Shown here: one piece after another, positions 1 through 11,849 of the stretch
How positions within the stretch are numbered: the stretch's first letter is position 1
Layout of the letters: every line of letters starts with the position of its first letter
Source of the DNA: Oryza sativa Japonica Group
Taxonomy: Eukaryota > Streptophyta > Magnoliopsida > Poales > Poaceae
Length of the DNA: 64,000 nucleotides
Direction: 5' to 3'
Assembly: GCF_034140825.1 (NCBI RefSeq)
Contig: NC_089041.1
Coordinates: forward strand, 23,387,501 to 23,451,500
The notes under the pieces: generated by a model
What the model was told of the DNA's origin: nothing
Seen by the model: only the letters and a program-made list of their open reading frames with translations
Databases searched by the model: none
Program-made: the position numbers and the translations under genes

Positions 1-2220
1 TTAGTCTTGAAAAGTACTTTAATACAACCATATATTTATTAATACTTTTACACGAATTATAATGAAAAATAATGGTCAAAGTTGTTTTTGGAGACCGTAC
101 TCTTGTCCAAAATAATAAGTATTATCAACCTGGAGGGATGAAGTGTTGTGAGCTAGAAGTGCATAAGGAGTGAATTTGTTGAGAAAAAAAGTATTAGGCA
201 CATTCGAGTATAAATACATATAATATACTACATATATTATGCTTTTAATGAAAAATTTGGGTATTTCCAGGAATACAAGAATACCCATTGATTTCGCCAT
301 TGAATTATATTGCCCCCATCTTTCACTTGCAGACGACGCAACTATTTATAGCAAGGCATCTATAGTAATTTTACCAATTTTATTAGAATTCAGGTTTTGA
401 AGATGTTTGTAGGGGTAGATGTGCTTATAAGAGTGCGTGCGCCTTTACTGTAGGTGTTTTTTTTAAAAAAAAAATAAATCCAAACATCGGTGAATCAAGA
501 GGCTTTTCAGGTTGGGGTACAGAATATGTCCCAGTCCTCCCATTGCTTCTCATCTCTTCCATAACACATACTCCCTCTGTAAAAAAAAATCAACCTAGAA
601 CAGGATGTGACATCTCTTAGTACAACGAACCTGAACAACCCTCTTCTTGGTTGCGTTTTTTTTATGGAGGAAGTAGACAGGTAGAACAATGTGTCTACTT
701 ATCATGCCATTTTGTTTGGGTATTGTGCAAACTGCAAAACTTTCCCTTGCTACAACTCTCAATGCTAAAATCTCTATAACCGATTTCAGGGACTAAACTC
801 TACTTCTTATTGGACCACGTGGAGCTCCGTAAATTTGGAATTGTCTCCTCCAAGAATCTGCCATGTGTCCATGTGGAGAAAACTAGCCTAGACGTTTCAT
901 TGTGAAATGAAAAAAAAAAATATATTGGCGTGTACAGCCCAGTCACGGATGCCTGCCTGGGCCTGGTCGTCCGGTGCCGTTGCTACAGCATTTGCATTGT
1001 TTCCTTCTCAAGCTAATTGTGCACACAGGACCAGGCATAAATGAGATAAACGAAAGTAAAAAAAAAACAAAGAAAAAATATATATATTTTTTCAAAAATT
1101 ATCTAAATAAATAAAATACATTATGGTTAAACCCGAAAATTGATTTACGTACCTAACCATACTGATATCCCATATTTATATGAAATAAATAAAAAAACTA
1201 AATTACAAAAATAAGTCGAAACATTGGATGAAAATTTGCAATATTAACAACCAATATTTCTTCGAATGTGCATTTCACTATTGATACTGTATGCACAATT
1301 TTTTGCTTAAAAATTGCCACAATTTTGAGGAAACATAACTTTACGTTTTTTTAATAGCATCTCTAATCATGTGTCTAATTATTGGCAATCACTAATTACA
1401 ATCCAACTTTGTTTTTTTTTTCATTCTAACATAAAATTAAATTCCATCTTTCTGAGACAAATACAAAATTATATTCCATTAATTAATATTTCCTTTTTGA
1501 AAGATTATTTTGTGGGTGTTAAACTAACTTGTGTAAAAATATATTACTACACCAGTTTCAAATTACCGGTCATTCTCACATTTCAATTTCTAGATCAGGA
1601 TCCCCTATCTTCACCTTTCATCAATGCCACATATATCTGGTAATCAAGGTTAACATTACTCTTAAAACCACTAGAATGTATTAAATGAGCATAACAATGT
1701 AATTTGCTGCATAATTTGCTAGAGTGATAAATAATTCAAAATAAAGGCTGGTAAATTTTCCAAAACAATAGGTCTAGATAAGATATACATGCTATAAATT
1801 TACCGACGCGCTAACAGACGCACAGATTTTCTAGTATAATCTAAATTTAGATTAGACACGATCTAGCTAGTACTAGAAACATAGACATAATCTCATCGAG
1901 CATTACGAATCTAGATATGTAGATGTATCAAATCCAATATATGTAGTAGTATATTTTAGAACAGGATAATAGCTAATGTTAACCTACCATATATATCCAA
2001 ATTCGTAATAATACTTTTCTCCTATAAAACAACAATCTAAGATATATCTCAATATTACAATAGTAGTATATTATTCGATACTAGATTATTACTATATCCG
2101 TTTCAGGTTATAAGACTTTCTAACATATATGTGTGACTAGATTTATTAGCATCTAATATGAAACGGATAAAATATATTGTAAGATAAAGAAAACATTAAG
2201 TCGTGTCTATTCCAGTATTA
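1..2220. other. AT-rich intergenic region with MITE remnants
   Basis: No convincing gene is visible. The stretch is AT-rich with many short open frames that lack family resemblance or splice context. It holds one small Stowaway-like MITE (separate entry) and a short inverted-repeat piece at about 2092-2170, where 'atccgtttcaggttataag' faces 'aatatgaaacggat', typical of grass MITE debris. Sequence between about 1040 and 2200 is low-complexity A/T with scattered 'ctagat' words, probably degraded repeats. Confidence 0.6.
571..673. mobile_element. Stowaway-like MITE
   Basis: About 103 bp bounded by TA dinucleotides. The left end reads ctccctctgtaaaaaaaaa and the right end reads ttttttatggaggaag, giving inverted termini with the CTCCCTC-type end common in grass Stowaway/Tc1-Mariner MITEs. 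It has no coding capacity. A short antisense open frame across it is incidental. Confidence 0.65.
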
Positions 2221-2362
2221 GTTGCTATATTTAGCACGGGGCAAGCCTAATATCCTAGTCGAGCTCTCTCGCTGGGGCCTGGGGGAGAGTAGTAGTAACA
2301 ACAGGAAAAGGGAACCGCGTGGCCTCCATTCGCGGTTAACCCCATTCGCGGGGCCTCCATCG

Positions 2363-5300
2363 ATGGAGGCCTCTCTCCCGTTTCACCACCACCACCCCGC
2401 TGCCTCCTCCACCGCGGCGCATCACGCGGCCCGCCTCACTCCTCCTCCTCCTCCGCGAGACCCGCGTGCCACTGCCCGCTGGGTGCCCCCCGCGGCCGCG
2501 CCCGTGCGGAGCCGGAGCCCGGCAAATCTAGGGTTGCCGCCCCATCCTCCCCGACGCCTCCGCCTCCGCCTCGCGCCGCCGAGGATAACCGCTGCAGTCA
2601 CGGGAGGGCCGCGTCGCCCCCGCCGCCGAGCCCCGCCTCCCTTGGAATGCGCCGGCGGCAGCAGCAGCAGCCTACGACGACCGCGTGAGGAGGAGGAGGA
2701 GGAGGAGGAGGAGGAGCGCTCTTCGACGGCGCACGCGGGGGTGAGCCTAGGTAACGTGCCCTACCAACCCCGCGTGTCCTCTCCTCCCTCTCGGTAATTT
2801 GTTTACACGATGAGTTGATGCAATGCGGTTGATCTCCTGTTGACCGGGGAGACCATGGCCCGCGTGGTGGAATTGGGGCGGCGGAAGAATTCGGTTGCGT
2901 TTGTATGCATTGCATCACTGCGGAATCGTGTGGCCGTGGCTTGTCTCCTCGTCGTCCAGGAAATTCCAGTCACTTGAATCTTCCCAACTGCTTCATTTAT
3001 TAGTATTGTTTTGGGCTTGTATCCTAAGTATTGGGTACTGATCTTCTTTTTTAATCCGTTTACCTATTATACTAGTGGTCACTGGTTTGCAGCAGCGATT
3101 GTTCTGATACTTGATGTGATCTTTTATTTTTCCCCTAAAATTTTGACCAACGGATTAGACTACAATTAAATAGACAGCCAAGTTCTTTGCTTATGTCACC
3201 AATTAGTTAGCTTGTTTTGTTACGCTTTGTGGACATAAGGAAAGAGATCTGTTGTTTAGGAGATAAGTCTATCTTATCAATGAGTTCTGAAGTTATACAA
3301 TGATTAACTGGATTGGAAGAAATTTCTGCTTTCGTGTAGCCCTTTTTCTCACTGTGATCTGAGTAATTGTGATTTTACACAGTGGGCGAGAACAAAGTTT
3401 TGCAAATGTCATCAATTGTGCCGAAGGCGTCCAATATCTTCTGGCATGATTGTGCAGTTGGCCAGGCTGATCGGCAGAAGCTACTGAAGCAGAAAGGTTG
3501 CGTTGTTTGGATCACAGGACTTAGTGGTTCAGGTAAATAAAGCTAATTTCTTTGAAACTTTGTGTTGTGCTTCTTGGGATGTTGGCACATCTGCTGAGCT
3601 GTTCAAGCATAAGATAATTTCAACAGCAATTTGTGTCTATGTGGAATGATATATCTTTACTAACAAATAAAACGTTCTTAAAGTGCATCCTACAATATTT
3701 TGGGCTAAAGGATGTAATATTGGGTGAATCTTGTTACATTCTACGCAATGCAAAAAATACTACTGCCTTATTTCTTTAGTTCTTGAATGATTTATATACT
3801 TATTGGTTTGGTAACTACTGAAATATTTTGTACTTTATCTTCATCGTCTCTACTGAAGCAATTTGATCAACAACATTACACGAGTAGGAAAATAATATTG
3901 ATGCATCAGTGACATGTTCAGTGCTCCCAGGTCCTGCTATTGATCCTCACACTGGATGTTGCTGTTCAATTTTTACATTTTTACAATGCTACTTAGCAAC
4001 TTTCCCTTAAAATATTCAGGCGATTATTGTAAGTTTTGCTCACAAACCATGATGAGTTCAACTGTGTTTAAGAGGTGGTGATCTGTTCAAAATGATCAAC
4101 TACATTTCAGAGTGTCATGTCAATATATGATATATTGTACCTATTTTTTGCTGTCCATGAATCCAGGGAAATAGCTTTCAGGTTATTGACGGGCAAATCT
4201 GTAGAGTTTGTACTGTAAGCTGACATGTCGTCATCTACATGAATGATGCTTTAGTTTCTCACTATTGATTTGTTCTATCTTCATGATTTAACATTTATTG
4301 TCAGAACAAAACTTCTTAACTTTCCAAGTGATGATTTACTTTTTTTTAAGTAAGTTCATTCTCTTACCTTCCATTGTCAAGGTAAAAGTACCCTGGCATG
4401 CACATTAGATCGAGAGCTCCATACAAGAGGGAAGCTTTCTTATGTTCTTGATGGTGATAATTTAAGACATGGTTTGAACAAGGATCTTGGCTTTAAGGCG
4501 GAAGACCGTGCTGAAAATATACGCAGAGTTGGTAAGTATCCCCTGACACAGAACTTTCATGTGGCAATTGAATGAAGTTCTGATTTAGGTAAAAATATGA
4601 TAATGCTTTTGTTGTTATTTTACATTTTTGACACATCTGTGCTTGACATTTATATCCAACTATTCTGAGCAGGTGAGGTAGCAAAGCTATTCGCAGATGC
4701 AGGCCTAGTATGCATTGCAAGTTTCATATCTCCGTATAGGAGAGACCGTGAGTCTTGTCGTGCATTATTGTCAGATGGTAGCTTTATTGAAGTAAGCAAT
4801 TCTTAGTTTATCTTCTGTTTAAGTGCACCTAGCTTTGTTATGGACTTTAATTTTGAATATTCACAAACATCCCTGAAACCCCTTTTGTAGGTTTTCTTGA
4901 ACATGCCCTTGGAATTGTGTGAGTCAAGGGATCCTAAGGGCCTTTATAAGCTTGCTCGTGCAGGAAAAATAAAGGGTGAGATACTCATATAGTGCTTGAT
5001 TTCCAAAATCGAAAGATTTAAGAGTCCTTATTACGAAAGTGAATTGTTTAAAAATTCGCCTTACTTTTTAAGATTTGTTCCTAATATCTGCATGATTGCC
5101 TACTTGAATAATTACTCTTGCCAAGTTGAAGTACATTACGCATATCTTGGTCTCTTGGGGAAGCAACACCAGAAACCAAACTAGAGAAAACTTAATAGAT
5201 GGCCGTTCTCCAAAATTGTCGATTTCTTTAAGCACCAAGAGTCTGTAGTTTTTTTTGCCTCATGCTCTTGTGCAAGTCCAGACATCTTAGAAAGGAAGTT

Positions 5301-6116
5301 TCGTTGTGTGCCACTGCCAACTCGTCCTCACTTTGTCAGCTCTAACCTTTATCGCTGCCAATAATCTCCATAGTAGTTTTTGAATCATGTATACATCACT
5401 CATGCTTCAAGCTTTAATTTTGTCCTGTTGCAGGTTTTACTGGAATTGATGACCCTTATGAATCACCATTAAACTCTGAGGTACATCTCCATTAGATTTG
5501 CTATCATCTCCACATGGTCAAAGTGTGCATTATTAACTGTGTTAGTATATGGCTGTTCTTTCTGGTTCATATTAAATCAGTGGCCTTAATGAAACTCAAG
5601 ATATTAAAAGTTTTCATTTGTGATTGGATTAGATTGCAGAGCGATCCATTTTATAAGCATGTTACTCCTACATAATAATCTTGTAGGATTAAATGCATTC
5701 TCAGAAGAGGCAATGATAAAATATATGCATTGGTGGTCGGCTGATGGGAATGGCAGTTGTGGGTAGCAAATGTTACATTATGATTATTGCCACACTAGAC
5801 GTCTATATCGCTAGCTGAATATAGTTTGTGATCCTTATTGTATTTTATCCTCAATTTTAAATTACATATGTAGCAGTCTGGAAGACACCTTTAATCAATT
5901 CGGTAGTTGTCTATTTGTACATCTATGTCTTTGTCATTGTATCATTTATTGTGCCCCACATGAAGTTGCCACTGTTTGTCCTTTACCCAGTATCACGAAC
6001 TCTTCCTTTTGTTACAGATTGAGATCAAAGAAGTGGATGGTGTATGCCCTTCACCATCGGACATGGCAGGACAAGTAGTCACTTATCTAGAGGAGAAAGG
6101 GTTTCTGCATGATTAG
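2363..6116 (+). CDS. APK: Adenylyl-sulfate (APS) kinase, plastid-type
   Basis: Phosphorylates adenosine 5'-phosphosulfate with ATP to give PAPS, the sulfate donor for sulfotransferases. Seven exons: 2363-2750, 3383-3532, 4382-4531, 4673-4791, 4891-4975, 5434-5480, 6018-6116; 345 residues. Residues 1 to about 135 form a Pro/Arg/Ser-rich leader with a poly-Glu run, in keeping with a plastid transit peptide. The core shows Walker A GLSGSGKST (175-183), the [11 protein letters not shown] motif, a [19 protein letters not shown] helix, and the [19 protein letters not shown] lid. The Walker A codons are split by intron 2 at Gly180. Cys153 (HDC) and Cys186 (TLAC) have the same 33-residue spacing as the regulatory disulfide cysteines of Arabidopsis APK1 (Cys86-Cys119), so redox control is likely. 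Intron 1 could instead use a GT at 2741, but only the 2750 donor keeps frame. The start is the first ATG in the long leader frame near the family's expected leader; an in-frame ATG-initiated frame from 2222 also exists and is less likely. Confidence 0.93.
2687..2716 (+). repeat. (GAG)10 coding microsatellite
   Basis: A run of ten GAG codons inside exon 1 of the APS kinase gene encodes an uninterrupted poly-Glu tract in the leader. Trinucleotide repeats in first exons are frequent in grass genes and often vary in length between cultivars. A shorter CAG-type run lies just upstream at about 2658-2670. Confidence 0.85.
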
Positions 6117-7759
6117 ATGGGATGCATCGATCAGCCGGTAGAGTTTTCTCCTCCATATTAGACTAGTTCAGAATAAGTCAAGCTTTGGCATGTTTTCTGT
6201 ACTTGTTTTTGTTTAGATTGGTTACATGCTTTGATCTACCCATATTCCTTCTTCACTGCACAGCTAATGGAGCTGTGCAATGACATTCAGGTAAGTTGGA
6301 GTAGATTTGTTTTTTTGGGATCCAAAATCATCCCAGTTATTAACAGGCCGTAGAAGATATCCATTTACTTCTGTTCTTACATTGTGGACTTTATACTGTT
6401 ACTGTTCTTCTACCAGAATCAGTGCCTGGGCTGCGTACATCCATCGTGGATGAAGAGGCTGGATTCCAATCCATTTTCTAAAAAGAAAAGAATCAGTGCC
6501 TGTATTATCTGAAACCAATCCGAACTTCAAGGCTGTTTGGTCGTAAGAATATAAAATTGTCGTGACCTTGACTTTAGATAATACGGATGCCTGGTGAGGG
6601 TAATGTCTCGTCCACGGAAATCATTGGAAGTTCCCACTTCCGTGATCATCGGCAACTATGTTGTCGTTATATGATCTGAAGTTACGAGGGGGAAAAACAA
6701 ACATATCTACTCCCTCCGTCCCACAACAAACATACTAGGTGATGTCGTATCTAGTCTTAGATTACTATATTAGGACTAGATTACTATATTGTGAGACGGA
6801 GACGGAGGGAGTAGCAGACCGAGAAGGGTAGGAAGATGGGGGAATGCTAGAATTGGCGTCAACCAAACACGGAGGACGCGGACGGTACAGGGAGGGAAGA
6901 CGGACTTATGTGAGCTCCTATGCGATGGTGTGTGGGAAGGAGAAAAGGGATGTGGTGATGTGATAAGATTATTGCGTTGCACGAATCTTGGCGTGATCTA
7001 AATAGTCTAAAATGAAGTTGTGTGTTTTCAGGTGCTTAGAAACTACTCCCTTCGTCCAAAAAAAAATTTAGAATTGAATAGGATTTTTGTTAGCACAACG
7101 AATCTGGATAGGAGCTTGTCCAAATTTGCTGTACTAGGAAATGTCTAATGCAATACTAGGTTGTTTTTTTAAGGGTGGTGAGAGTACACTCTTATCCAAA
7201 CGGTAGTGCAGGCTGCAAGCTTGCGGTTTCTTACAGAGTCGACGTCGTCTCTGTCAAACAACAGACATGGTCCACCCAAGAGGGATACGGCACCTTTGCG
7301 AGCTGCGTCGACCGCTCCGCCGCGGAGACGACCAGTCGAGATCACCACACACCTGCCGGCCCATCTGCCTACGCGTCCTGTACACTTGCACACGCCCCTC
7401 CAGCCCCTCGCGGCACGGTCAAAACCGCCCTGCCGCTCCCGACAAAAACCGCGCGCCCCCCGCGCCCCCACCGGCCGGACGATGCGACGACCGGCCGCCC
7501 CGCACGAACGCAGCAGCTGCCTCCTCCTCCTCGTCTTTCCCTCCCGCACGCCACCACCTCACCCACCTATCCACGTCAACTCCCTCCGTCCCTCGCCCGC
7601 GCGAGCTACGTACTACGTTTACCCTTCTCCCTTTCTCCGCGACTCCACCCCACCGCGCGCGCGCACACAGAGCGCTTCACGCAAACGAGGAAAAACCCCC
7701 CCACCCACAAACAAAAAACCGCACGCAACGCAACAACGTACCACGAGTCTACGAGGCAG
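6117..7759. other. Intergenic: APS kinase 3' region and promoter of the next gene
   Basis: Begins with the probable 3' UTR of the APS kinase gene. It contains one MITE (6710-6811) and, around 7047-7170, a fragment starting 'ctcccttcgtcc' that looks like a one-ended MITE remnant. From about 7200 to 7759 the sequence is C-rich with long overlapping frames on both strands; this is best read as promoter/5' UTR of the 7760 gene, because the frames are low-complexity Pro/Arg/Ala and not protein-like. Confidence 0.55.
6710..6811. mobile_element. Stowaway-like MITE
   Basis: About 102 bp flanked by TA. The left end is ctccctccgtcccacaac and the right end is the inverse, gagacggagacggagggag. The inside has an 'agattactatatt' repeat. 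It is non-coding and lies about 600 bp downstream of the APS kinase stop. Confidence 0.75.
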
Positions 7760-8152
7760 ATGGTGTTCAGCGTCGCGTGGGTGGCGGCGGCGGCGCGGGT
7801 GCCGGCGGAGCTGTGCCAGGGACAGGGCGGGGCGCGCGGGCGGCGGCGGCGGCTGCGGGCCGACGAGGTGCTGCGCGCGCTGCTCGTGGCGCCCGTGCGG
7901 GAGCTCGAGCGCCTCGCCGACTGGCTCTTCGTGTTCTTCTGCCTCCCCCTGCCGGACTACTACGTGCCGGGCTCCGGCCGCGGCGGGCTGCTGGTGGCGC
8001 GGGCGCCGTCGTCGCCGTCGGGCGGCGCGCTCCTGCACTACGGCGGTAGGTACCGGAGGCCCCTCTCGCTCTTGTTGCCGTCGTCGTCGTCCTCCTCCTC
8101 CTCCTCGTCCATGTCCTCGTCAGAGGAGTACTACTATTACTCCGACGATTAG
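7760..8152 (+). CDS. Unknown 130-residue plant protein, Ser-rich acidic-Tyr tail
   Basis: Single-exon frame of 130 residues. I do not recognise a named family. Visible features: a hydrophobic N-terminus (1-13), a basic patch GRRRRLR (27-33), an amphipathic helix-like core ADEVLRALLVAPVRELERLADW (34-55) running into LFVFFCLPLPDYYVPG (56-71), a poly-Ser run (108-117) and a tail SSSEEYYYYSDD (119-130). The core has a non-random hydrophobic pattern and looks protein-like, unlike the longer overlapping frames in the same DNA. The start was chosen because the preceding A-rich, C-rich leader (about 7680-7759) resembles a 5' UTR. The product could be a small soluble or membrane-associated protein; function is not inferred. 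Confidence 0.6.
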   Translation: MVFSVAWVAAAARVPAELCQGQGGARGRRRRLRADEVLRALLVAPVRELERLADWLFVFFCLPLPDYYVPGSGRGGLLVARAPSSPSGGALLHYGGRYRRPLSLLLPSSSSSSSSSSMSSSEEYYYYSDD

Positions 8153-8815
8153 GAGGACGCATCGAATCAAGCTGAGGTGTACCGAATGCAATTGTGTTGT
8201 GGTTTATTCATCTATCTAGCCATGGCCATGGGCTTTTGTGTGCTAAATTCTTTGTGATTTGTACATATGTGTCATTGAACCGACAAATTCAAATGATGGT
8301 TTTTGTTGATTTTGTTGGTTAAAGATTGTTTCGATTCTGAAATTTCAGGCGTTTTTGATGGTTTTGCGGTAGCTTCTTTGATTAAGAAATGAATATCAAA
8401 ATGATGTCTTTTAATTTGTTCTTGACATGAGTGTACGTAACAACTAACAACCATATATATAGGTGGACGGCGATTAATTATTTCGAAGAAAAAATATACT
8501 AAGTTTGTACTATTTGGTGGCCGGACAATAATTGGGCCATTGCAACAAGAGCAATGAAGAACAAATCGATTGTTTACTAATTGTCCCTTTCGATCTCGAT
8601 CTATCATATATTCTTAGGGGACCCTTTTCTCATCTTCAATACATCTCGAGCAGTGGTTGACAAAGTAGTGGGGGATTGTCTAACATAAATCGTCTGAAAA
8701 AGAGAAAATGGTACGGGTAGTCTTTGTTATGAAGATCCTTCCCTAAGTTGCAATATTACACTTCTAAACATTTTAAGGTACCTTCCAATTATTAGTAAGA
8801 AGTTCGATCACATTA

Positions 8816-9686
8816 GGGCATGTACAAAGTTAGAGTCTAATATAAGCTCTCTATATTAATTTGCGTCACTAAAGAGCTCTCTATATTAATTTACATCACT
8901 AGAGATCATCCTCATACAATAGTAGAGACAATAAGATCTCTTAATCATTAATGCACTAACTATTTTTTTTATTATACTTCTTTCCTTTTTTTTCCATCCT
9001 CATGCAACAAACTTTCCGTTAATAAATACTAAGAGTGGATTCTAAGCCATTGTTATGCGTAACAATGATGTTTCTCTTTTATTCCCTCTCTTTCTTTCAC
9101 ATCATCAAATTTACATGACAACAAAGAGAGCCCATTAAGGGCATGCACAAAGGTAAAATCAAATATGAGCTCTCTATATTAATTAATGTCGCTAGAGACT
9201 ATCCTCTTACGATAGTTCACTCTCCGGATTCATTTTAATTGACGTTTTAGACAATGACACGGTCTGCAAAATATATATTTGACCTTATTTTTCTATTATA
9301 ATATATATGCAATAAATAAATGCATGTTTACTTTTATTATAATGCTTTGAAAGACAAATCTATATATGTTGTTATAGTTTCTTTAAACTAAATATTTTTA
9401 AAATTATTGATGGTCAAAGTTATAAAAGTTTGACCTAAACATCAGTTATTATAAAACCAGAGGGAGTAGAGACTAAACCATTAATGCACTATTTTTTTAT
9501 ACTTCTTTCCTTTTCTCCACCCCCATGCAATAAATTTTTCGTTAATAAATGCTAATAGTCGACTCTGAGCCGTTATCATACGTAGCAACGATGTTTCTCC
9601 TTCCTCCCATCTCTTTCTTCCATGTCACCAAATTTACTTGTATGAGAACGAAAAGAGACTCTTATTAGACATGATTATACATGCCC
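8816..9686. mobile_element. Dimeric Tourist-like MITE (TTA target site)
   Basis: The left end gggcatgtacaaag (8816) and right end ttatacatgccc (9686) are inverse of each other and the unit is flanked on both sides by TTA, the usual PIF/Harbinger (Tourist) target duplication. Inside are two head-to-tail copies: 8816 to about 9138 and 9139-9686, sharing 'gagctctctatattaat', 'tcattaatgcact' and 'acttctttccttt' blocks in the same order. The first copy lacks the terminal inverted end. The second copy is interrupted by another MITE (9220-9466). Non-coding. Confidence 0.65.
9220..9466. mobile_element. Stowaway/Mariner-like MITE nested in a Tourist-like MITE
   Basis: The left part reads ctctccggattcattttaat then tgacgttttagac; the right part reads gtttgacctaaacatcagtt then ataaaaccagagggagta. 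These are the inverted arms of a MITE family common in grasses. It interrupts the second monomer of the surrounding element: sequence on either side rejoins to match the first monomer around 'agagac...aatgcact'. Confidence 0.65.
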
Positions 9687-10304
9687 TTATTTCCCAATAA
9701 CAATTCCATTTTTAAGACAACTATAACCTACAACATTATTCCAGCATACAAGTGTATCGAAGACACACACATCAGGGTTTACCTTTCTAATGAACTGTTT
9801 GGATCTCGACGCAACGGGTTTTGCCAAATTCCAATCGAATTTACTGTTTCAGATTTCAATTTCTTAGGAACTATTTTAATTTTGCCTCCAAATCTGCTTT
9901 CATCCTATGTCGAAGCCATGAAATTTCATGGTTTTCTGTTTGTAAAAAAAAAGAATAAGAAGAAAAACCCTGGCACACATATGCATATCACATGAACACA
10001 ACCGCGACTTCGCAAATACTTCCATTTTAACACATGAAAGATACTTTTAAGTATAAGCGATACATCCCTAATATCATAAAATTTGTACAGGAAGTGTACC
10101 TAACTGTGTGTACCAGGATTTGAGATGTGGTAAGCCACAAATTAACTCCATCACCAGACAAAAATGTGTTCTCATATGTAGGAAAACATGCGATTAACTA
10201 TTCATTTGCCTAATGGCCTTAGGTTGTGTTCGAGTTCAACAGTTTGGCTGGCTAATTTGTTTCATGTAAAATAAGATGGGTCATTAAGGAATGATTAATT
10301 AAGT

Positions 10305-10550
10305 ACTATATCTATTTTATATTATAAGTCGCTTTGATTTTTTTCTACTCAAACATTTTCAAGTTTGACCAAATTTATAAAAAATTATGGTAACATTTTC
10401 AACATAAAACAAACGTATTATCAAAATATGTTTAATGAAACTAATTTAGTGTTAAAAATGTTACTAAATATTTTTATAATTTTGATCAAATTTAAAGAAA
10501 TCTAACTATAAAAAAACAAAAATACTTATAATATAAAATGGAAGCAATAT
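10305..10550. mobile_element. Mariner-like MITE
   Basis: About 245 bp with inverted arms: 'tattttatattataagtcgc' on the left and 'cttataatataaaatggaag' on the right, with inner inverted blocks 'aagtttgaccaaattta' and 'ttttgatcaaatttaaag'. AT-rich, non-coding. The family is the same type as the copy at 54970-55232. Confidence 0.6.
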
Positions 10551-10766
10551 TAATTATTGAAAATTTGAAAATAAATGAATCTATTTGATTTTTAAAAAAC
10601 TTGTATATATAAGGTTTTATCACAACATGCATTATTGAGCCGTTTGTGAAGTGTGTCCATACAAAAGGAAAATACTCGGCCAGGTAACCCAATCAAACTC
10701 AGCCTTAAGTTATTTGAGAAAACCGTGCACTTTATTTTGATAGGTATCGGTTTCTAACTTTTGGTA

Positions 10767-10886
10767 CCTTCGTCCCAAAATATAAAAACCTATACTAGAT
10801 ATAACATTTGCTAGTAAAATGTATCTGGACAGAGGAAACGTCTCATCCAGTCTTAGATTTTTATATTTTTGAGATGGAGGGAGCAG
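10767..10886. mobile_element. Stowaway-like MITE
   Basis: About 120 bp, left end ccttcgtcccaaaatataaa, right end ttatatttttgagatggagg, inverse of each other and followed by a TA. Non-coding. Confidence 0.65.
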
Positions 10887-11288
10887 TAAGATATTTGCAC
10901 AAACACACTATGTTTTTCAGTGCCTTGCTATATACATTGATTTGTACAGAAGTAAACGATCAAATGATTCAGTACCTATTGCTACTATCTTCATTCCAAA
11001 ATAAGTTTATTTTTCACTCATCCACACATACCAATACAAATATTAAAGAGTAGGATATTCCTACTTTATCCAAACACAACACAACTATTCATCACTTTAT
11101 CTACTCCCGATATAATTATTCAACATTCGCAAATTCCCACGTAATGATTACTTTTAGAAAATAAACATATTTAATAACAGCTATAAATTAACTTATTTTT
11201 TTTAGATCAGAACACATTTTGCCCCGACTATACATAAGTTCACATGTCCTCTGGCCCTCTGGCCGTCGATTTATGTACCACTTTAATA

Positions 11289-11341
11289 CTCCCGTCTATC
11301 TAGATTCATTGTACTAAGATTCATTGAACGGAGGGAGGGAG
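11289..11341. mobile_element. Short Stowaway-like MITE remnant
   Basis: A 53-bp piece: ctcccgtctatctagattca on the left and 'agattcattgaacggaggga' on the right. It is inverted-repeat bounded but much shorter than its relatives, so probably an internally deleted copy. It lies about 500 bp upstream of the FYVE-gene start codon. Confidence 0.45.
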
Positions 11342-11849
11342 TACTTCATAACACAATAATCCTTGAGACATAAATTAATTAAATAATATATGGGCCAATT
11401 CTTACGGAGCTTCAATTCTTTAGGCCTTTAATCGATGGCCCATTAATATCCCGGCCTTTCACACACGGCGGCCCATGCAAAGCCCAATTTGACCGGCCGC
11501 GTGACCCGCGTTTAGACTTTTGACTAGCCAACTCACACAAACGAGTATAAACGACCAAACCGAAAACCAACGCGGGTGCTATCCCAGCCGTCCGTTCCCA
11601 CCTGACAACCGACCGAATCGAACGGCCACCATAGCCCCCTCACCTCACCACCTAATCCAACTTCTAATCGAGCGACTCCTCATCATCGTCGAGTCGATCT
11701 CCCTCACGAAGCAACCCCAGCCTTCTTTACCTTTCCCGGGCCGTGTCGCCCACGCGATTCCCTTCCCTCCAATCGAATCACGTCGCCGTCCTCCTCCGCC
11801 TCCGCCGCCGCCAACCTCGTCGGCGCCGCCCTCGGATCCACGCCGCGCG

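Larger units (their letters stand above)
8153..11849. other. MITE-rich intergenic region
   Basis: No gene is supported. Five transposon copies are listed separately. The rest is AT-rich. From about 11340 to 11849 the base composition turns GC-rich and the sequence becomes the promoter and 5' UTR of the FYVE gene, with CT/CA-rich stretches and no stop-free frame that looks coding except for an in-frame extension of that gene. Confidence 0.55.

Noticed and set aside
7206-8219. Long + strand frame of 337 codons over the 7760 gene
   Set aside because: It is Arg/Pro/Ser-rich low complexity, starts in a C-rich leader, and overlaps the more protein-like frame that begins at 7760. Stop-poor GC-rich DNA gives such frames by chance.
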